Below are positions 62,774 through 64,000 of a stretch of DNA of 64,000 bases, one piece after another; positions within the stretch are counted from its first letter, which is position 1; each line of letters opens with the position of its first letter. A program made the translations under genes and the position numbers. This DNA is from Lacrimispora defluvii (GTDB taxonomy: Bacteria; Bacillota; Clostridia; Lachnospirales; Lachnospiraceae). Where the stretch lies: positions 1-64,000 of the forward strand of contig JAAOXG010000058.1 of the NCBI GenBank assembly GCA_013036995.1. The letters are read 5' to 3'. The notes below the pieces were generated by a model that was given only the letters and a program-made list of their open reading frames with translations, was not told where the DNA came from and made no database searches.

Positions 62774-64000
62774 TTATGATAAACCGTAAATCTTGCGGTA
62801 CTTTTCTTTCAGGTAATCGATGAAATAATCCGGAGTAAAGTCCTCTCCGGTTGCTGCCTTTAAGATCTCACGGCTAGTCTTCATCTTACCGTACTGATGA
62901 ATATGGCTTCGCAGATATTCTTTGATCACATCCATCTTCCCATCTCTTAAAAGCTGATCAAAATCCATTTCCTTCTTCATATGAAAATAAAGCTGTGCTC
63001 CGAAGGCATTGCCTAATGCATAGGAGGGAAAATAACCAAACAGCCCCTGTGACCAGTGAATATCCTGCAATATACCTTTTGAAACCTGCTCCGGACGGAT
63101 CCCTAAATATTCTTCGTATTTATCAGCCCAGATCTCGGGCAGTTTCTTTAAGTCCACATCTTCTTCCATAATCATCTTTTCCATCTCGTAACGGATCAGG
63201 ATATGGAGGCTGTAAGTCAGTTCATCTGCTTCTGTACGGATGAATCCGGGCTCAACTTTATTAATGGCCTCTACAAACTGATCTAAGGGGATAGAATTAA
63301 ACTGGTCAGGATAAAGCTCTATTAATTTATCATAAATCGGAATCCAGAAGTTGGGATTACGGCCGATTATATTTTCATAAAACCTGGACTGGGATTCATG
63401 CATTCCCATCGAAGTTCCCTGCCCAACAGGCGTCTGAGTGATCTCATCGGTGATCCCCAATTCATAAAGTCCATGTCCGCCTTCATGAATAATGGAGAAC
63501 ATGGAACTGTCCATCTTATCGTGGTAACTGGTTGTGATGCGGACATCATGATTATGAAGATTGGTTGTAAATGGATGCGCACTCTCCGATAATACACCTT
63601 TCTTAAAGTCAAACCCGATATATTCAGCCAGGAAGCGGGCCATCTCCTCCTGTTTTTCTTTGGGATAGTCTCCGGTAAGAAAGGAATTGTCAATTTCTTT
63701 TCCGTTTTCTTTAATTTCCTTCAAAAGAGGAATAATCTCTTCCTTCAGCCTGTCAAAAAACTCATCTAACAGCTCTGTCTCAAAGCCCTTTTCATATTGA
63801 GCAAGAAGGACATCATAGAGTTTTTGTCCCTCTTTCTTCCGGTAGGAAGCAAATTTCCGTTTAAAATTAATCACTTTTTCCAATGTAGGCAGAAATGAAT
63901 CATAATCTTCATTCTTCTTTGCCTTAACCCATACTTTTGCAGCCTCCGCTATCAACTGTGCATTCTCTCTGTATTCAGCTTTGGGGATGCAGATCAGTTC
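62774..64000 (-). CDS. Carboxypeptidase Taq (M32) family metallopeptidase, C-terminal part
   Basis: 409 codons are visible; the frame stays open to the right edge and the N-terminal portion (about 90 residues by family length) is outside. ELICIPKAEYRENAQ at the edge already fits the family. The zinc motif is IIHEGGHGLYELG (HEGGH). Downstream are GMHESQSRFYENIIGRN, RTEADELTYSLHILIRYEMEK and DIHWSQGLFGYFPSYALGN, all typical of M32. It trims amino acids from peptide C termini in the cytoplasm. It is followed by cysK on the same strand. Confidence 0.93.
   Translation of the reverse strand, partial: ELICIPKAEYRENAQLIAEAAKVWVKAKKNEDYDSFLPTLEKVINFKRKFASYRKKEGQKLYDVLLAQYEKGFETELLDEFFDRLKEEIIPLLKEIKENGKEIDNSFLTGDYPKEKQEEMARFLAEYIGFDFKKGVLSESAHPFTTNLHNHDVRITTSYHDKMDSSMFSIIHEGGHGLYELGITDEITQTPVGQGTSMGMHESQSRFYENIIGRNPNFWIPIYDKLIELYPDQFNSIPLDQFVEAINKVEPGFIRTEADELTYSLHILIRYEMEKMIMEEDVDLKKLPEIWADKYEEYLGIRPEQVSKGILQDIHWSQGLFGYFPSYALGNAFGAQLYFHMKKEMDFDQLLRDGKMDVIKEYLRSHIHQYGKMKTSREILKAATGEDFTPDYFIDYLKEKYRKIYGLS

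Overview
The window reads as chromosome of a spore-forming, moderately low-G+C Firmicute. The gene set (sporulation sigma factor K, Csp-type germination protease, SpoIID-like protein, SleB-type hydrolase, stand-alone AICAR transformylase next to a PurO-type IMP cyclohydrolase, ATP-type PEP carboxykinase, TGS-containing nucleoside kinase) fits Lachnospiraceae, probably the Lacrimispora / Clostridium sphenoides-indolis group. The family assignment is an inference from gene order and protein style, not from a search. Most genes lie on the minus strand. No tRNA, insertion sequence, prophage or CRISPR array was seen.

Layout. 1-2540: 5' part of sigK, then a two-gene purine operon (AICAR formyltransferase and PurO) under a ZTP riboswitch. 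2565-6478: ABC-type efflux/assembly operon (ATPase, large exported protein, FtsX-like permease). 6626-8096: pyrB-pyrI on the plus strand, convergent with rnpB (RNase P RNA). 8526-15800: nucleoside kinase, then the classical dgt-dnaG-rpoD-trmK-nif3 macromolecular synthesis block. 15887-23508: AraC regulator, Csp-like protease, SpoIID-like protein, AI-2E-family membrane protein, a probable 6S RNA, an HPr-like protein without its active histidine, and a GNAT protein. 23593-30493: HAD phosphatase, pckA, cytoplasmic pectinesterase, YhcH protein, cell-wall hydrolase, YbaK deacylase, LysR regulator. 30576-33433: ilvN-ilvC and a CDF metal exporter behind a terminator-bearing leader. 33479-45700: phosphoesterase, BMP-like fusion protein, smpB, a lipoprotein, rnr, secG, a degenerate enolase, and pheS-pheT under a T-box. 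45724-49601: glycosyltransferase, chemoreceptor, small HTH regulator.

The most unusual block is 49686-55263. An agr-type quorum-sensing locus (response regulator, sensor kinase, a 53-residue AgrD-like peptide gene that is easily missed, AgrB) lies beside a four-gene operon encoding a VgrG / late-control-D-like spike protein, a membrane protein and two small unknown proteins. A 38-base element with two direct half-sites one 22-base period apart is found upstream of both the agrD promoter and the spike-operon promoter (33 of 38 bases identical, same 5-base distance to the -35-like hexamer). This suggests that the peptide signal turns on both its own production and the spike operon.

55348-64000: a heterodimeric ABC exporter divergent from a LysR regulator, separated by a perfect 14-base inverted repeat that encodes two overlapping opposed promoters; then a radical-SAM protein, a YihY/BrkB membrane protein, cysK, and the C-terminal part of an M32 carboxypeptidase that runs off the right edge.
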